Origin: RUG14300 sp964391805 | Lineage (GTDB): Bacteria > Bacillota > Clostridia > Christensenellales > CAG-1252 | DNA: 64,000 nt | Assembly (NCBI GenBank): GCA_964391805.1 | Contig: CAYMNK010000002.1 | Coordinates: 62,001-126,000, forward strand | Direction of reading: 5' to 3' | Part shown: positions 1 through 10,900 of the stretch, piece by piece | Numbering within the stretch: the stretch's first letter is position 1 | Layout: each line of letters opens with the position of its first letter | Translations under genes and position numbers: made by a program | Notes under the pieces: model-generated | Seen by the model: the letters and a program-made list of their open reading frames with translations, nothing else | The model's database searches: none | Told to the model about the DNA's origin: nothing

Positions 1-624
1 GTCTTCGTCATCCAAGTAGGTGAATACCGTGGTAACAACCTCGGTAGCACCGTGATAACTTACCGTAACATCAAGATACAAATAACGCTTATTGATATTC
101 TTTTCGGAATGATTTTTCCCCTTACATAGATCGGATTGACAATATTCGGTATCGTTACCGTTTTTATCAACCAAATCTTCGAGAGTGGTACCGCAATAGA
201 CACACTCGCTCTTAAAATAAAACTTCAAGTCGGCTACAAGATTAACTTCGGCTAAATCGTCGGCCGAAAGCCCTGTACCTCGTATTGCCTTCTCTATTTC
301 TGCTTTTTTATTCTCGTCGTTGGGATCAAACGTTACGCTTGCCGTTCCCTTGACGGTTTTAGCGTATTTGGTATTTTTCTCGAGGTATGATACGATATTG
401 TTGGCATCTACCTCTTCGGTGAGTTCCATTGCGAACGCCTTGCCTATCGCCTTGGCAAACATGAAACTCTGTGTCTTGTTCGCCGATACGGCGGTAGACT
501 TATACATATTGACGGAAATCAAACTAAAAGACACCACGATGACCGAAAGTACCATTAAAAAGATCATCGTGTATGTCAGGGCTGCACCCTTCTTATTTTT
601 TACAAATAAGTTTTTGATTCTCAT
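1..624 (-). CDS. PilX-like prepilin / pilus accessory protein with Cys cluster (3' end outside window)
   Basis: The frame is open from an ATG at 624 to the window edge (208 codons, no stop), so the C-terminus is missing. A ribosome binding site (AGGAGA) lies 5 bases before the ATG. The N-terminus is a short basic stretch, then KKGAALTYTMIF and about 20 hydrophobic residues. This resembles PilX-type and other minor prepilins, where peptidase cleavage would follow the Gly; Glu at +5 is absent, as in some PilX-like proteins. Residues 141-172 contain C141-x2-C144, C162-x4-C167 and H172, a possible zinc site or disulfide pair, unusual for a minor pilin. It is the last visible gene of the pilus-platform operon, 50 bases after the PilO-like gene. 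Family assignment rests on the N-terminus and context only. Confidence 0.6.
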   Translation of the reverse strand, partial: MRIKNLFVKNKKGAALTYTMIFLMVLSVIVVSFSLISVNMYKSTAVSANKTQSFMFAKAIGKAFAMELTEEVDANNIVSYLEKNTKYAKTVKGTASVTFDPNDENKKAEIEKAIRGTGLSADDLAEVNLVADLKFYFKSECVYCGTTLEDLVDKNGNDTEYCQSDLCKGKNHSEKNINKRYLYLDVTVSYHGATEVVTTVFTYLDDED

Positions 625-674
625 CAATTTCTCCTGCTTAATTATGGTTTATCTATCCAATAGCAACACTTTAA

Positions 675-1538
675 CTAACCTATTGTAGTCCCGTCAAGAA
701 CTAATTCGCAATCGGGACATTTGACGATACCGTCGCCCTCGATGGTTGCTTCTTCACTTTTTGTCAAGAACCAATCCTTGGTGTAGGCATAACCGCATTC
801 GTGACACTCGCATATCTCACTCGCGTATTTAGAATAATCGGTCGAAGCCGGTGTGTATACCACAATAGTAACGCTTATAGTGGTTTTAGCGTCTTCGCCG
901 ATTGCCTTATTGTAATCGAATTCGGATACGTAACAAGAACCGCGTCTAATGGCTTGTGATGCTAATACAAGCATCGAGGCTAAATCATTGATGCTGTCGT
1001 TGTTGTTGCAAAAATCGAGTTCGAAATTAAAATCGATATCGGTAGAAAGTATCGCATCCACATCGGCAATGTATTTGTTAACGTCGTAACTCGTTTCGCC
1101 TTCCGTCAATATGTCGTCGGGAGTTACTACTTGAGCGGTTACGTTGAGAGAATCGAAGTATGCTGTTTCGCCTACCACAAATCCCTTATATTTCATGGTA
1201 TAAATCCAATTTTTAGCGGTATCGAAGGAATCTTGCCTACATACCGAATTGGATTGATGCGCTAAATCGTGTTTTTGCTCTAAAAGTTTATTTTCCAAGT
1301 ATTTTTTAGCCATTGCACCGTTTTCCGCATATGCTCCGTTTATACCGCTAACTATTAGGTCCGCATACAACTTTTGATTCTCGATCTTTTGGGCGTCTAT
1401 CTCCGCCTTTGTTTCCGATCTCGTGGTCAACAATGCATAAATACCATAATTCGGTATCATTATTGCTGCAAATACTACCAATATTATTGCCAATACAAGC
1501 AATAACGCTTTATCTCTTGCTGTTAAGGTGGTTTCCAT
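675..1538 (-). CDS. PilO-like inner-membrane platform protein with C-terminal zinc-ribbon-like tail
   Basis: 287 residues from the ATG at 1538, chosen over an in-frame start 36 bases upstream because AAGGAGG lies 6 bases before it. A short cytoplasmic N-terminus is followed by one membrane segment (about residues 9-33), a polar predicted coiled region and a periplasmic-type domain. This is the layout of PilO/GspM proteins, which pair with PilN beneath a type IV pilus or type II secretion machine. The last 45 residues are unusual: C245-x2-C248 and C274-x2-C277 look like a zinc ribbon. The gene starts 10 bases after the PilN-like stop, inside a tight operon. Sequence identity to known PilO is not obvious by eye; the call is from topology, size and position. 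Confidence 0.5.
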   Translation of the reverse strand: METTLTARDKALLLVLAIILVVFAAIMIPNYGIYALLTTRSETKAEIDAQKIENQKLYADLIVSGINGAYAENGAMAKKYLENKLLEQKHDLAHQSNSVCRQDSFDTAKNWIYTMKYKGFVVGETAYFDSLNVTAQVVTPDDILTEGETSYDVNKYIADVDAILSTDIDFNFELDFCNNNDSINDLASMLVLASQAIRRGSCYVSEFDYNKAIGEDAKTTISVTIVVYTPASTDYSKYASEICECHECGYAYTKDWFLTKSEEATIEGDGIVKCPDCELVLDGTTIG

Positions 1539-1548
1539 ATGCTCCTCC

Positions 1549-2697
1549 TTATTTGTTAGCGAATAGGTCTTCAACCTTTTCGCTCATAATGTCGACGGCA
1601 TAATTGTCGATATTAAACTTCAAATCCGCAGACTGCTCGGATGCACCGTCTATAAAATCAAATACAAGATCTTTACCGGCGCTGAAAAATTCGCTGTCAT
1701 CGATTGCATGTACAATATCTTCTAATCCGAATGCCTCAGTTTGAGTTGCGCTGATTTTAAAGGATATCGTTCTTTCTGATGGATTGATCGATAATGAACC
1801 TAACGAGTAACTATAATCTATACCGGTTTGATCGTATTCGCTCTCGATTGCCAATGCAATGCGCTCGTCCATTATATCGAATAATCTTTCTATACAGGAC
1901 TTACGGGTAATGCTGATAACGGAGTACTGTTCGTCCCCTATTTCCACGGTCATACCGTAACCCTCGGTAAGTATGTCTCTTCCTGTCGACGAATCGGCTA
2001 CCAGTCTAAAGAAGGGATCCGCACCCAATGTATCGGGAGCGGTGAGATTAGTGATAAGGTCGGAATAACTTCCGTTTCCTTTGACGACCGCTATAAATTG
2101 ACCTCTAAAATAAGAGTACCATATGCCGTCTTCCCCTTGCTCGGGCAAATCTTCGAACAATTCCGAATAGTCTATCATTCCCGATACAGCGGTGTATAAA
2201 TATTTATAACTTTCGGCTAAAATCGCAGCGTCATCACTACTCGAATCGATATTATAAGGGGCTAACATAACCTTAAGTTTTAATTCATCGGCAATTTCCG
2301 ATAAATCGAATTTGGTGGAAAAGCCTTGCTCGTTAATAAATTGCTTAACTATCCCTATCTCGCTTGTCGATAACGGTGAGAAAATATCGGAATGTATTTC
2401 GCTATAATACTCTATAAAACTCAAGGAAGCCTTGGTATTTTTAACGGTATTATATTCCTTTAACAAAGACTGAGTAATGCGTTTAGTAAATTCATAAGCA
2501 TCCTTTTGTGCAATAAGAGTATCGAGTTCCTTTTTCTGTTGCGCATTGGTATAGGAAAATACCGATATCAATACGATACATACCAATAGAACCAAGCCCA
2601 AAACATATAACAGTTTTTTGGTAAGCGGAATTTTTTTTGCCTTAGACACCGCTCCGCCCGCAGCTTTAAATAAGTTAATGTCCTTCTTGTAAGCCAT
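1549..2697 (-). CDS. PilN-like inner-membrane platform protein
   Basis: 382 residues. It opens with MAYKKDINLFKAAG, similar to the short cytoplasmic INLL-type segment by which PilN contacts PilM. One membrane helix follows (about residues 29-50), then a long extracytoplasmic region. It is longer than typical PilN (about 180-200 residues); the extra length suggests a duplicated or extended ferredoxin-like domain. The ribosome binding site AAGGAG is 7 bases upstream, and only 3 bases separate it from the PilM-like stop, so the two are translationally coupled. PilM followed by PilN and PilO is the conserved order in type IV pilus systems, which supports the call more than sequence does. Confidence 0.55.
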   Translation of the reverse strand: MAYKKDINLFKAAGGAVSKAKKIPLTKKLLYVLGLVLLVCIVLISVFSYTNAQQKKELDTLIAQKDAYEFTKRITQSLLKEYNTVKNTKASLSFIEYYSEIHSDIFSPLSTSEIGIVKQFINEQGFSTKFDLSEIADELKLKVMLAPYNIDSSSDDAAILAESYKYLYTAVSGMIDYSELFEDLPEQGEDGIWYSYFRGQFIAVVKGNGSYSDLITNLTAPDTLGADPFFRLVADSSTGRDILTEGYGMTVEIGDEQYSVISITRKSCIERLFDIMDERIALAIESEYDQTGIDYSYSLGSLSINPSERTISFKISATQTEAFGLEDIVHAIDDSEFFSAGKDLVFDFIDGASEQSADLKFNIDNYAVDIMSEKVEDLFANK

Positions 2698-2700
2698 ATT

Positions 2701-3621
2701 CTATCTCCTTACAAACGTGCCTAAAGCACAAGTGAATGCATTATAGTCCAACAGTTCCAATCCCTTGACGAAGGACGGCAAAGGAAGGTGGGATATCATT
2801 AGATTGACCGAATCGGCTAATGACTGCATTATTTGGTCTAATACCAAGGCATTACCGGTTACGAATACCGCCTCGATGCTCTTCTCGGGATTTCTCGATT
2901 GATAATAACGAATAGTACTATTCAACTGTGTGGATAACTCGCTCGCAAGATAACCCAAATCGAGATTATCGGGATCGGTAACATAGAGAACCGAACTCTT
3001 GGTGAATTGCTGAACGAATTCGTCAAAAATATAAACGGAAATAAACGTGTCCTTATAATCGAGTAGCACGAAGGTCTTAGTCAAAAGTTTACGATCGTTA
3101 GCATTGGAATTATATAACGATATAAGTTTACTCATTGCGTTAGGTCCGATATCCAATGAAACGGGTGTCAATCCTAATTCAACCGCCGATACCGACAAAT
3201 TATCGATAATTTCGTTGTTGATATATGTAACCATTACGCGCAGTTTGGACACCTTCTTATCATCCTTAAATTTGTCTATCACTATATAGTCAATGGTGCT
3301 ATTTTGTCCTTTGGAATCGGCGAACAACTCGGACTGAATTACCTTCTTGAGTTTTTGGTCGGGGACGTCGGGTACTATCATTTCACGGAATACTATACGG
3401 CTGTTATCCAATACGTAGCACGCTTTACCCGGTTTCATATTGGTTGCTTGCATACAGTCTTGTAGTGCCTGTGTGAACACGACGGTATCCTTGATAGAAC
3501 CGCTTTCGAGCGAACCTGCTTTGGTGTTTATATCATAAAACCTTTGCACCGATATTTTATTACCGCGAGCATCACCCTCGATAAGTTTGATTTTTTCGTC
3601 GCTAATGTATACGCAAATCAT
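2701..3621 (-). CDS. PilM-like actin-fold ATPase of the pilus/secretion platform
   Basis: 306 residues. It begins with a short beta strand (MICVYISDEKIKLIEG), the phosphate-1-type opening of actin-like folds in PilM. A VPDV segment and K-x3-VIQSELF (about residues 83-97) resemble the PilM region VPxVPxxExxxAVxWE. FVLLDYKDTFISVYI (about 178-192) fits the phosphate-2 strand-turn-strand. PilM is a cytoplasmic scaffold that binds the PilN N-terminus. The start has AAGGAG 7 bases upstream and lies 11 bases after the GspF/PilC stop. The protein is slightly shorter than Gram-negative PilM (about 350), as in many clostridial relatives. Confidence 0.65.
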   Translation of the reverse strand: MICVYISDEKIKLIEGDARGNKISVQRFYDINTKAGSLESGSIKDTVVFTQALQDCMQATNMKPGKACYVLDNSRIVFREMIVPDVPDQKLKKVIQSELFADSKGQNSTIDYIVIDKFKDDKKVSKLRVMVTYINNEIIDNLSVSAVELGLTPVSLDIGPNAMSKLISLYNSNANDRKLLTKTFVLLDYKDTFISVYIFDEFVQQFTKSSVLYVTDPDNLDLGYLASELSTQLNSTIRYYQSRNPEKSIEAVFVTGNALVLDQIMQSLADSVNLMISHLPLPSFVKGLELLDYNAFTCALGTFVRR

Positions 3622-3632
3622 TTTCTTGCTCC

Positions 3633-4808
3633 TTATTCGATATTGAAGTTAAACATCGGTTGTACCACCGCTAATAACAGCATTCCTATAACTACCGCCA
3701 TTACTACCATCATCAACGGATTGATAAGTGCGGTCAAACCCTTGATAGCCGAATCGGCTTCCTCGTCGAAATAGTTGGCAACTCTATTGAGTACGTCTCC
3801 CAATACGCCCGACTCTTCGCCGACGAATAACATGCTCGTCAACAAAGGATCGAAACAGTCTACCGAAGATATCGCTTTACTCATCGTTTCGCCCTTTTTG
3901 ATAAGGAAAACCGCTTCTTCCATTTGTTGGGATATGTAACTGTTTCCGACCGTCGCCGTTGCCATAGATATGGCGTCTACTATCGATATACCGCCCTCAT
4001 AAAGGGTTGCAAGCGTTCTCGCAAAAGTTGCAGTATATGTCTTGCGAACGAGTTTACCGATTTTTGGCAACTTGATTTTAAGTCGGTCGAGCTCATACCT
4101 TATCTTGGGGATATTCTTGATAATCGGCAAGGTGAAATACAATATCACTATCACAAGCACCAAGATATACCAGTAATTCAATATGAAGTTGGCTATATTT
4201 AGCAACAGTTGAGTCATAGCAGGAATCTCGGTCATACCGCTAACCATCTTAGGCAATACGAAAACGGCAAGCACAATGAATACTACAGCAGTAATCAAAC
4301 CGAGTATTTTTGGGTAATTCATGGCACTCTTGACTTGATTCTTGAGTTTCATTTCCTTCTCGAACTGCTCGGACAGCTTACTGAGCGACTTATCGAGATC
4401 ACCCGTTTGTTCACCTGCTTTGATCATATTGTACATGATGCTCGGAAACGCTCTACCTTGTTTGGATATTGCATCGGATAAAGAATTACCCTTTTGGACT
4501 AACTCCAACAGGTTCCCCGTAACATCCCGAAGATTGCCTTTTTCCATCTTGGAATACAGCATATCGAGGGCGTTCGCCAACGCTACACCTGCATGGATTA
4601 TAGATGATAACTGCGAACAAAAATTGATAAGCTGTTTTAACGGCAACGGCTTATTACCCGAGGTTTGATCCTTTAGTCGGGTGTACGACAAACAGTAGTT
4701 ACCGTTTTTGGTAACCAACTGTTTGATTTCCTCATCGCTTTGAGCAATCATCGTTCCCTTGATTGTCTTACCCTCGGGGGTTAGTGCAACATACGAATAT
4801 TTTTGCAT
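3633..4808 (-). CDS. Type II secretion / type IV pilus inner-membrane platform protein F (GspF/PilC family)
   Basis: 391 residues from the ATG at 4808, chosen because AAGGAGA lies 6 bases upstream; an in-frame ATG 30 bases earlier has no such site. It opens with YVALTPEGKTIKGTM, the typical GspF/PilC start, followed by two copies of the T2SSF domain (about residues 55-180 and 258-382). Each has the pattern FCSQLSSIIHAGVAL / FARTLATLYEGGISI, and hydrophobic segments lie at about 160-185, 205-230 and 360-385. PilC/GspF is the membrane platform turned by the assembly ATPase. It is the first gene of the operon and has its own promoter. No PilB/GspE ATPase lies upstream, where it is often found; that position is taken by the giant LRR gene. 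Confidence 0.88.
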   Translation of the reverse strand: MQKYSYVALTPEGKTIKGTMIAQSDEEIKQLVTKNGNYCLSYTRLKDQTSGNKPLPLKQLINFCSQLSSIIHAGVALANALDMLYSKMEKGNLRDVTGNLLELVQKGNSLSDAISKQGRAFPSIMYNMIKAGEQTGDLDKSLSKLSEQFEKEMKLKNQVKSAMNYPKILGLITAVVFIVLAVFVLPKMVSGMTEIPAMTQLLLNIANFILNYWYILVLVIVILYFTLPIIKNIPKIRYELDRLKIKLPKIGKLVRKTYTATFARTLATLYEGGISIVDAISMATATVGNSYISQQMEEAVFLIKKGETMSKAISSVDCFDPLLTSMLFVGEESGVLGDVLNRVANYFDEEADSAIKGLTALINPLMMVVMAVVIGMLLLAVVQPMFNFNIE

Positions 4809-4844
4809 TATAATCTCCTTGCGAGAATATCGCCTCAATAATTA

Positions 4845-4873
4845 ATTTTATTATATAATTATATATTTGTCAA
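4845..4873 (-). promoter_or_regulatory. Promoter of the pilus-platform operon
   Basis: On the minus strand TTGACA (4868-4873), a 17-base AT-rich spacer and TAAAAT (4845-4850) match the sigma-A consensus, about 37 bases before the GspF/PilC start. It shows the pilus operon need not be read through from the giant gene. Confidence 0.65.
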
Positions 4874-4920
4874 TGAAGGTTGTACCTCAATGGCGTTTCT
4901 TGATTAAAACTTAACATTGA

Positions 4921-7900
4921 TTAACCGACTTGTTCTACCGTGTATCCCGTAAATGCATCCGCTTCATAGGTCAGACGATTGCCGTCTACGGCATATAACG
5001 GTAATAGTATCTTTTCACCGTTATGACGGTTGTTATGATTCTCACATACGCTTGCCAACTGCTTGATTACATAGTTTTCTATAGAGAAGTGCGACCAATT
5101 CCAGTGAGGAATCAAAACTCCGCCTTCGTAACCACTCAACACGTTACTCATATCGGTTTCGTCGGTAGAATAAGCTATCGGATAGTAAATCTTAGCACCG
5201 CTTGCGAAGACATTAGAGGATAGCTCTAAATTCTTATTCATAGAAATAAACTGCACCTCGCTAACGGTTGCGAATGATTGAGTGCGAATGGACGAGTAAA
5301 CAGCAGAAACAATCAAGAAAGATATGCTTGTACCCTTGAATGCATTTTCGGATACAGTCAAATTTTTACCTCTAAGCGATAAAGACTTCAATCCGATACA
5401 GTTTTCAAAAGCACTTACGCCTATGTAACTAAGTGACGAAGCGGAACTAAAATCAACTGCATTATAGCCCGTGCAACTTCCTCTCAATTCGCATTCGTAG
5501 CGATGTAAACAGTTTGCACCGCCTTCGCAATCGACTAATCCCGTACATCCGGCAAAGGCATAATCGCCTATGCTTTCGACATACGAACCAATCGTCACGT
5601 ACTCGAGAGAGGTTACGTTATAAAATGCGTAAGACTCTATACCGATACAGTTAAAATCGGTTAGATATAGCGCATTGATAGTACTGTTCATAAACGCTCT
5701 CGTACCGATAATAACATATCCTTTGCCCTTTCCTAAGGTTTGATAATAGCCGTCAGATGTCTTATAAACACCAATGGAAGATTGCTCGGAAACACTTATT
5801 TCGTTGCAGTACGATAAAATGTCGGCAGGATATGCGATTAATTTAGTTACATTATTATCTTGATTGACGAACAATGCTCCGTTAAGCACAAAATACTTAG
5901 CGTTTGCCGAATCGACTTTAATATTTTTCAACTTCGGCGTATTCTCGATAGCGCCGAGCACGAAATCACCGTTTTCGAGTGTAATCGGAGCGGAAAAGTC
6001 TGTTAAGTCCTTACCTAATGAAAGTTTGGCTATCGATGTACCCGAGAATACGCCTGCTCCTATCTCGCAAATACTTAACAACGTCACGTTATTCAAAGTA
6101 ACGACATTGTCATATATGGCGGTATGTTTCAACGATTTATCGAAGGGAATATCCGTTTGAATGCTTCCCGATAATACGCTGAGTCCGCGTGCGTAGGCGT
6201 ATGCGCCGATATACTCTACATTGCTTGCTACAAATCCTATCTTAGTATTGGCAAAAGCGTAATCGCCCACCGTCTTAATAGAATAGGACACAAAATCATT
6301 TCCGCTCACCGAGCTCAAATCGGTAGCATAGAAGGCGCCCTCTCCTACTTCACCAAGTCCACCGCTTATTTGGAAGTTTGAATTTGACGATCCTAAAAGG
6401 GTATTCTTTGCAAATGCATAACTATCAATTATCGCTCCGTCTGCAAATACTATATCGATATTTTGTAGTACGCCGTCGTTGACTTTCAAAACTTCCTTGC
6501 CGTTCTCACCGCCGAATTCAACGTTTGCAAAGGCGTATGCGCCTATTCTCTTGACCGAACCGAGTTTAAGTGAGGTCAAAGCAACACCGGAGAAAGCATA
6601 ATCGTCAATATAGTCTAAATCAATAGACGGAATACTTACGCTTGTTATCGAAGTACCTACAAATGCATATTTGCCTATATATTCGAGGTTACTTTGATTT
6701 CTCGAACCGAATACAACATTAGTAAGTGAGGTCATTCCGTATAAAGCATTATCCTCGATATACCTTAACTGCGAATTGAACTCTATGGTTTTGATTTTGC
6801 TCGATACCTTAGTTGAAAATTCTTCGCCTACACCTATAACGGTTTGTCCGTCTATTTCATCGGGGAAGTAAACAGCCTCGGAACAATATTGACAGTTTTC
6901 ATAGTCGTGAGAAGCACTCTTTTTCATTCCGACAATTTCGATACCGTTTTCAGTTACAACAAACTCGAAACAGGTACTCGGAGTATAAAGGAATAGATTT
7001 TGCTCTTCTTCGGGATGCTCGACAATGTATTCGCTATCCTTGTAGCCTAATGCCTCGAGATATGCGATAACCTTGGTTGCGTTGTATGGTACTTTTACCG
7101 TAATGTTATCGTGAAGCACAAATAATGGCGTTTCAGAGGTGTCGGGAAGCGACAAGACGTCGTCTTGGAAATGCACGTACAACAACGAGTTACAGTTATC
7201 GAATGCGCCCTCGCCTATGGATTCGACGGAAGAAGGAATGCTGATTTCGGTTATTCCGTCACAATCGGCAAAGGCAAATGCTCCAATATTCTTAATCGAA
7301 CCCGTAAATACTACTTCGCTTATATTCGAGTCTCTAAACGCTTCGCTTCCTATGGAAATCAATGCGTCAGAGGTAGGAATTGAACGGAGTGCTGTATTTT
7401 TGAAAGCACCGTTTGCAATTTCCGTTACGGTATTAGGAAGTTTAACGCTTACTAACGAATTACACGATGCAAAAACGTTCTCGGGAATAACCTCAATGTG
7501 CGTTTCGGATAAATCTACCGAAACGAGATTATAACAACCTTCGAATACGCCTATCGGTAAACTCGTTATCGTATCGAGAAGTTCTATTGTTTCGATTGCC
7601 GAGTTACCGCTGAATGCATCCTTGGATATCGAAGAAACTTGCTTACCCTCAAGATAGTATGGTATTACTATTTGCCTTGAATTGAGCACATCGCTTAGTC
7701 CGATTATCTCGATTTTTCCGTTCTTTTCTCTATAAACCAAGTCACTTTTGACGGATACCTCTTTATATCCTATAGCAAAGTTGTTTAAGTTATCGATTAG
7801 TTGTGCACCTTGTGGCAAGTATACAAACGCTCCGTCTACAAAAACTCTCTTGTCGGAGTCGGTTGAGTATACGTCCGATTCGAAGTGAATAGTCTTGACA

Positions 7901-10900
7901 TTACAGTTATCAAATGCACCCTCGCCTATCGATATAGACGAATTGGTCGATTCGTACGGTACGACAACGGTCCTAATGTCGGTAGAAACGCCGTAGAAAG
8001 CGTAGTTATCTATGCCCAAAACATTAATACCGTTAACGATTGACGGCAATATTACGATAGAATTATTCTTCAACTTCGATGTCGATAGGAAGGTATGCAA
8101 CAGCACCTTTTCGTCTTTAACAGTATATAAAATACTGTTATCCTTATCGAATATCATATTGCCAAAACTATATGAGAGAGTTCCGTCATCGTTCAATACG
8201 GCAATTTCAACAATGCTTGCACAGGATGCAAAGGCTTTATTGTCTATTTCGGCAAGTTTTTCGCTTCCGTATACAGCAGTAAGCGCTGTGTCGCCTTCAA
8301 AGGCACCTGCACCTATACTTGTTACGTTATTGCCTAAATATAAAGCGCCTTCTGTACCGACAAGAGCGGTATCGTAAGCAAATGCATAATCGGGAATATT
8401 TACTATACCGTCATGCATTATTACGTTTTTAAGATACCTATTGTATGCAAAAGCACCGTATCCGATCTGTTCGATATCGGTAGGTATTACAAACTCGGTT
8501 AATGTAGACGAAGTGGTATATAACACCAAAGTATTAAATCCGTCTACATTACCTACCAATGCGCTATAAGACAATCCGTCAATCACTTCACCGATAACGC
8601 TAAATACCGAATTGGTGGAGTACATAGTACTCAATTCGTCATCGGGATCGTAGTCGATATTGGAAATGCTTGCTACATATACGCGTTCTATTTCGTTACC
8701 GTATAAGAATCCTTCACCTAAGGTGTATACATATCTTCCTAATGCAAATACTCTAATTCCCGCATTTGCGAAAGCGTTCGCGGATATTTCTCTTACCTCT
8801 TTGCCGTTTATGTATGTAGGAATTACCAATGTATCGTGATTATTGCATTCACAGTTATTGGACAATCCGGTAATAGTTATATATTCACCCTCTGTATAGG
8901 TAAAACATTCAACTGCGGTATGTTGTACGCAAATTACTCCGTTGACCGATACCGATGAAATATCCGTTCCGAAGGGTAGGCAATTGTAACCTTTGTCTAA
9001 ACAATAATCATATACATTGCTACCTACCGGGCAATCGATTACGAGGTTTGTCAGCGAATAACATTCCAACTCGGACGAGATTATAGAATACCTCGTCAAT
9101 ACAGAGGAATGTGCTCTATCTAAAGTGAAGGAATAGCCGTCATTCGATACGTAATCGCCCTCATTATCGAGAACAAACCTTGCCTTAGAGTACTTCGTTT
9201 TACCGCTCTCGGACAGCACATATTTGCCGTCCATTAACGAATAGATACCTTCGGAATTTTCGTAGAACCCATTGAAGAATTTAACATATTCGCCGTCGAG
9301 TAATACGAAGTCACCGTCTTCGCTTATATACGCTTTGGGGAGTATTCCGTTAAAAATATCTTCTCCGTTGATATCGATATCACCTTCGAAGTAGATATTA
9401 ACCAACGAATCAGCACCCATAAATGCATCTCTACCTATTGTCTTTACGCTTTCGGGGATATATACGGTAATAAGTTTACTGTATTCGAAAGCGTTGGACT
9501 CGATAGCTATCGTATTAGAAGGTACTTTATATAGCCTGTCATCACCCGATGGAATTAACCCTGCCGGATAGACTTTGAGTATTACTCTACCTGTGTATAC
9601 ACCGTCCGAACCTATTTCACGCTCGAATAATACTCCGTCATCCATATTAACGAAAGTGGTGTTTCTACTACTTACATTAATAAGTTTAAGGTTGATCGTT
9701 CCCGAGAACACGCTCTTACCGAGGTTTTGGAGATTACCTCCTATTTGCACGCTTTCGAGATTCTTATTGTCCTTAAATGCGTAATCGCCGACCGACTCGA
9801 TTCCGTCGGATATCAACACGGTGGTAAGTGCGCAGTTTGCAAATGAATAATCGCCTATAGAACGCACGTTGATACCGAATTGCACATAGGTTAATCCGTT
9901 TGATAGGTTCATTTCTTTACCGCCACTTACCGACAATACGCCCGATTTATAAACGATATATAAATTCTCGTATACTGCGGTGGTAACGATTTCGCCCTCT
10001 ATTTCGTTACGAATACATGCAACAGTCTTGTCGTTGACGGTAATATTACCGCCGACAACCCTTATTTGTAATCCGTCGACTATCAAATAAATGTTTTTAT
10101 TTCTCTCTGTAGTGATGAGATATTCGTCGACTGCGCCATTCGAATCGTTTACGGTAACTATATTATCACCATCCTTGATAGACACTATTTTATTCTCAAT
10201 GTCGAACAATCCATTACAGCCGTTGAAAGCATAGTCATGTATAGCGGTAACCGCACTCGATAGCGTTATCTCGGTCAAATACTTACAATTTTCAAAAGCG
10301 TGTGCCGGTATTTCCTTCAATCCGATACCAAAGGAAACGGATATCAATCCGCTATCGGCAAAAGCATATTCGCCCAATTCCTTGACACTTTCGGTCAACG
10401 CGGTGGGCAATTCTCTTAACGCGGACGTTCCTTTAAATGCACTATTACCAATCTTAACGATTACGCCTTGAACTACTATTCCTTCGAGATTATCCGCACC
10501 CTCGAACAAACTGTCCGCGATTTCGGTAATGGACAAAGGAAGGGTTATAGAGGTAATCGCAGTTCCCATAAAGGCACCTTTACCTATGGTGGTTACACTT
10601 TCGGGAATGATTATTTCCTCTAACGATCCGCACGAGGCAAAAGCATATTCTCCAATAGTATGAACATTTTCGGGAATGGTAACGGTTACTAAACTGTCAC
10701 AGCCCATAAATGCACCGTCGGAAATGGTGAATAGCAATTCGGGTAGATTGTTTATGCTCTTCAATCCGCTGTTACCGAATGCATTTGCTCCTATAGATTT
10801 GAGTGAATTCAATAAAGGCATTTCCTCGAGACTCTCGCATCCATAGAAGGTGCGTTCTTCTATGCTGTATATCGCACTATCGGGATCGATAATTATGTTT

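Noticed and set aside
320..688. Plus-strand 122-codon frame at the left edge
   Set aside because: It lies antisense to the partial PilX-like gene, which has a proper start site and pilin-like N-terminus.
4874..4920. Terminator between the giant gene and the pilus operon
   Set aside because: Only a 6-bp stem (TCAATG/CATTGA) with a 22-base loop and no T-run; read-through remains possible.
4874..4923. Frameshift at the 3' end of the giant gene
   Set aside because: No downstream frame continues the LRR pattern, so a simple frameshift does not explain the short last module.
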